Shown: positions 5,719-5,767 of the stretch, piece after piece
How the letters are laid out: each line of letters starts with the position of its first letter
How positions within the stretch are numbered: the first letter of the stretch is position 1
NCBI GenBank assembly: GCA_046756445.1
Contig: JBHHWI010000145.1
Location: 1-5,767, forward strand
DNA from: JACZWL01 sp046756445
GTDB taxonomy: Bacteria > Pseudomonadota > Gammaproteobacteria > Steroidobacterales > Woeseiaceae
Direction of reading: 5' to 3'
DNA length: 5,767 nt
The notes under the pieces: model-generated
What the model was told of the DNA's origin: nothing
What the model saw: only the letters and a program-made list of their open reading frames with translations
Database searches by the model: none
Program-made: the position numbers and the translations under genes

Positions 5719-5767
5719 TGGAGCGGGCGATGGGAATCGAACCCACGTCATCAGCTTGGGAAGCTGA
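5719..5767 (-). tRNA. tRNA-Gly(CCC), 3' part, cut by the window edge
   Basis: Read on the minus strand, the visible 49 bases run from the start of the anticodon stem to the encoded CCA. The anticodon stem is TCAGC with GCTGA and the loop is TTCCCAA, placing anticodon CCC at 5758-5760. A 4-base variable loop follows, then the T-arm GTGGG-TTCGATT-CCCAT, the 3' acceptor strand CGCCCGC, discriminator T, and CCA (5719-5721). The acceptor strand, anticodon loop and T-loop agree with the E. coli tRNA-Gly(CCC) as I recall it. This tRNA decodes GGG. The D-arm and 5' acceptor strand lie beyond the right edge. It converges on the upstream exported-protein gene. Confidence 0.95.

Noticed and set aside
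1..5767. CRISPR array, insertion sequence, prophage or defence genes
   Set aside because: No regularly spaced repeats, transposase or integrase motifs, or nuclease/defence domains were found. The plus-strand content is housekeeping genes plus an envelope gene pair.

Overview
The window reads as chromosomal DNA from a gammaproteobacterium of fairly high G+C content, perhaps about 60% by eye. The main grounds are the tight cluster of a DUF971 gene, ubiE, ubiJ and ubiB, the presence of UbiJ (a proteobacterial ubiquinone accessory factor), two predicted Sec-exported envelope proteins, and a tRNA-Gly(CCC) with an encoded CCA end that closely resembles the Escherichia coli one. I cannot assign a genus.

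Layout. Bases 1-238 are a non-coding leader with short repeats and possible RNA structure. Bases 239-3600 hold four plus-strand genes packed as one operon: a DUF971 protein, a 4-base gap, ubiE, then ubiJ and ubiB, each starting at an ATG that overlaps the previous stop by one base (TGATG). Bases 3601-3832 are an intergenic region with a plausible sigma-70 promoter and a nested inverted repeat. Two plus-strand genes 4 bases apart follow: an outer-membrane beta-barrel candidate (3833-4648) and a predicted exported protein of unknown function (4653-5681). A strong hairpin then abuts the 3' end of a minus-strand tRNA-Gly(CCC), which is cut by the right edge of the window.

How the genes work together. 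UbiE carries out the C-methylation step of ubiquinone (and, where present, menaquinone) synthesis. UbiJ is the SCP2-type lipid-binding scaffold of the Ubi complex, and UbiB is the membrane-anchored ADCK/COQ8-type ATPase needed for the pathway. The DUF971 protein has no established role, and its position invites the guess that it is tied to this module. The two downstream genes appear to be a separate envelope transcription unit and are the least characterised part of the window. No mobile element, CRISPR array or defence system is visible.
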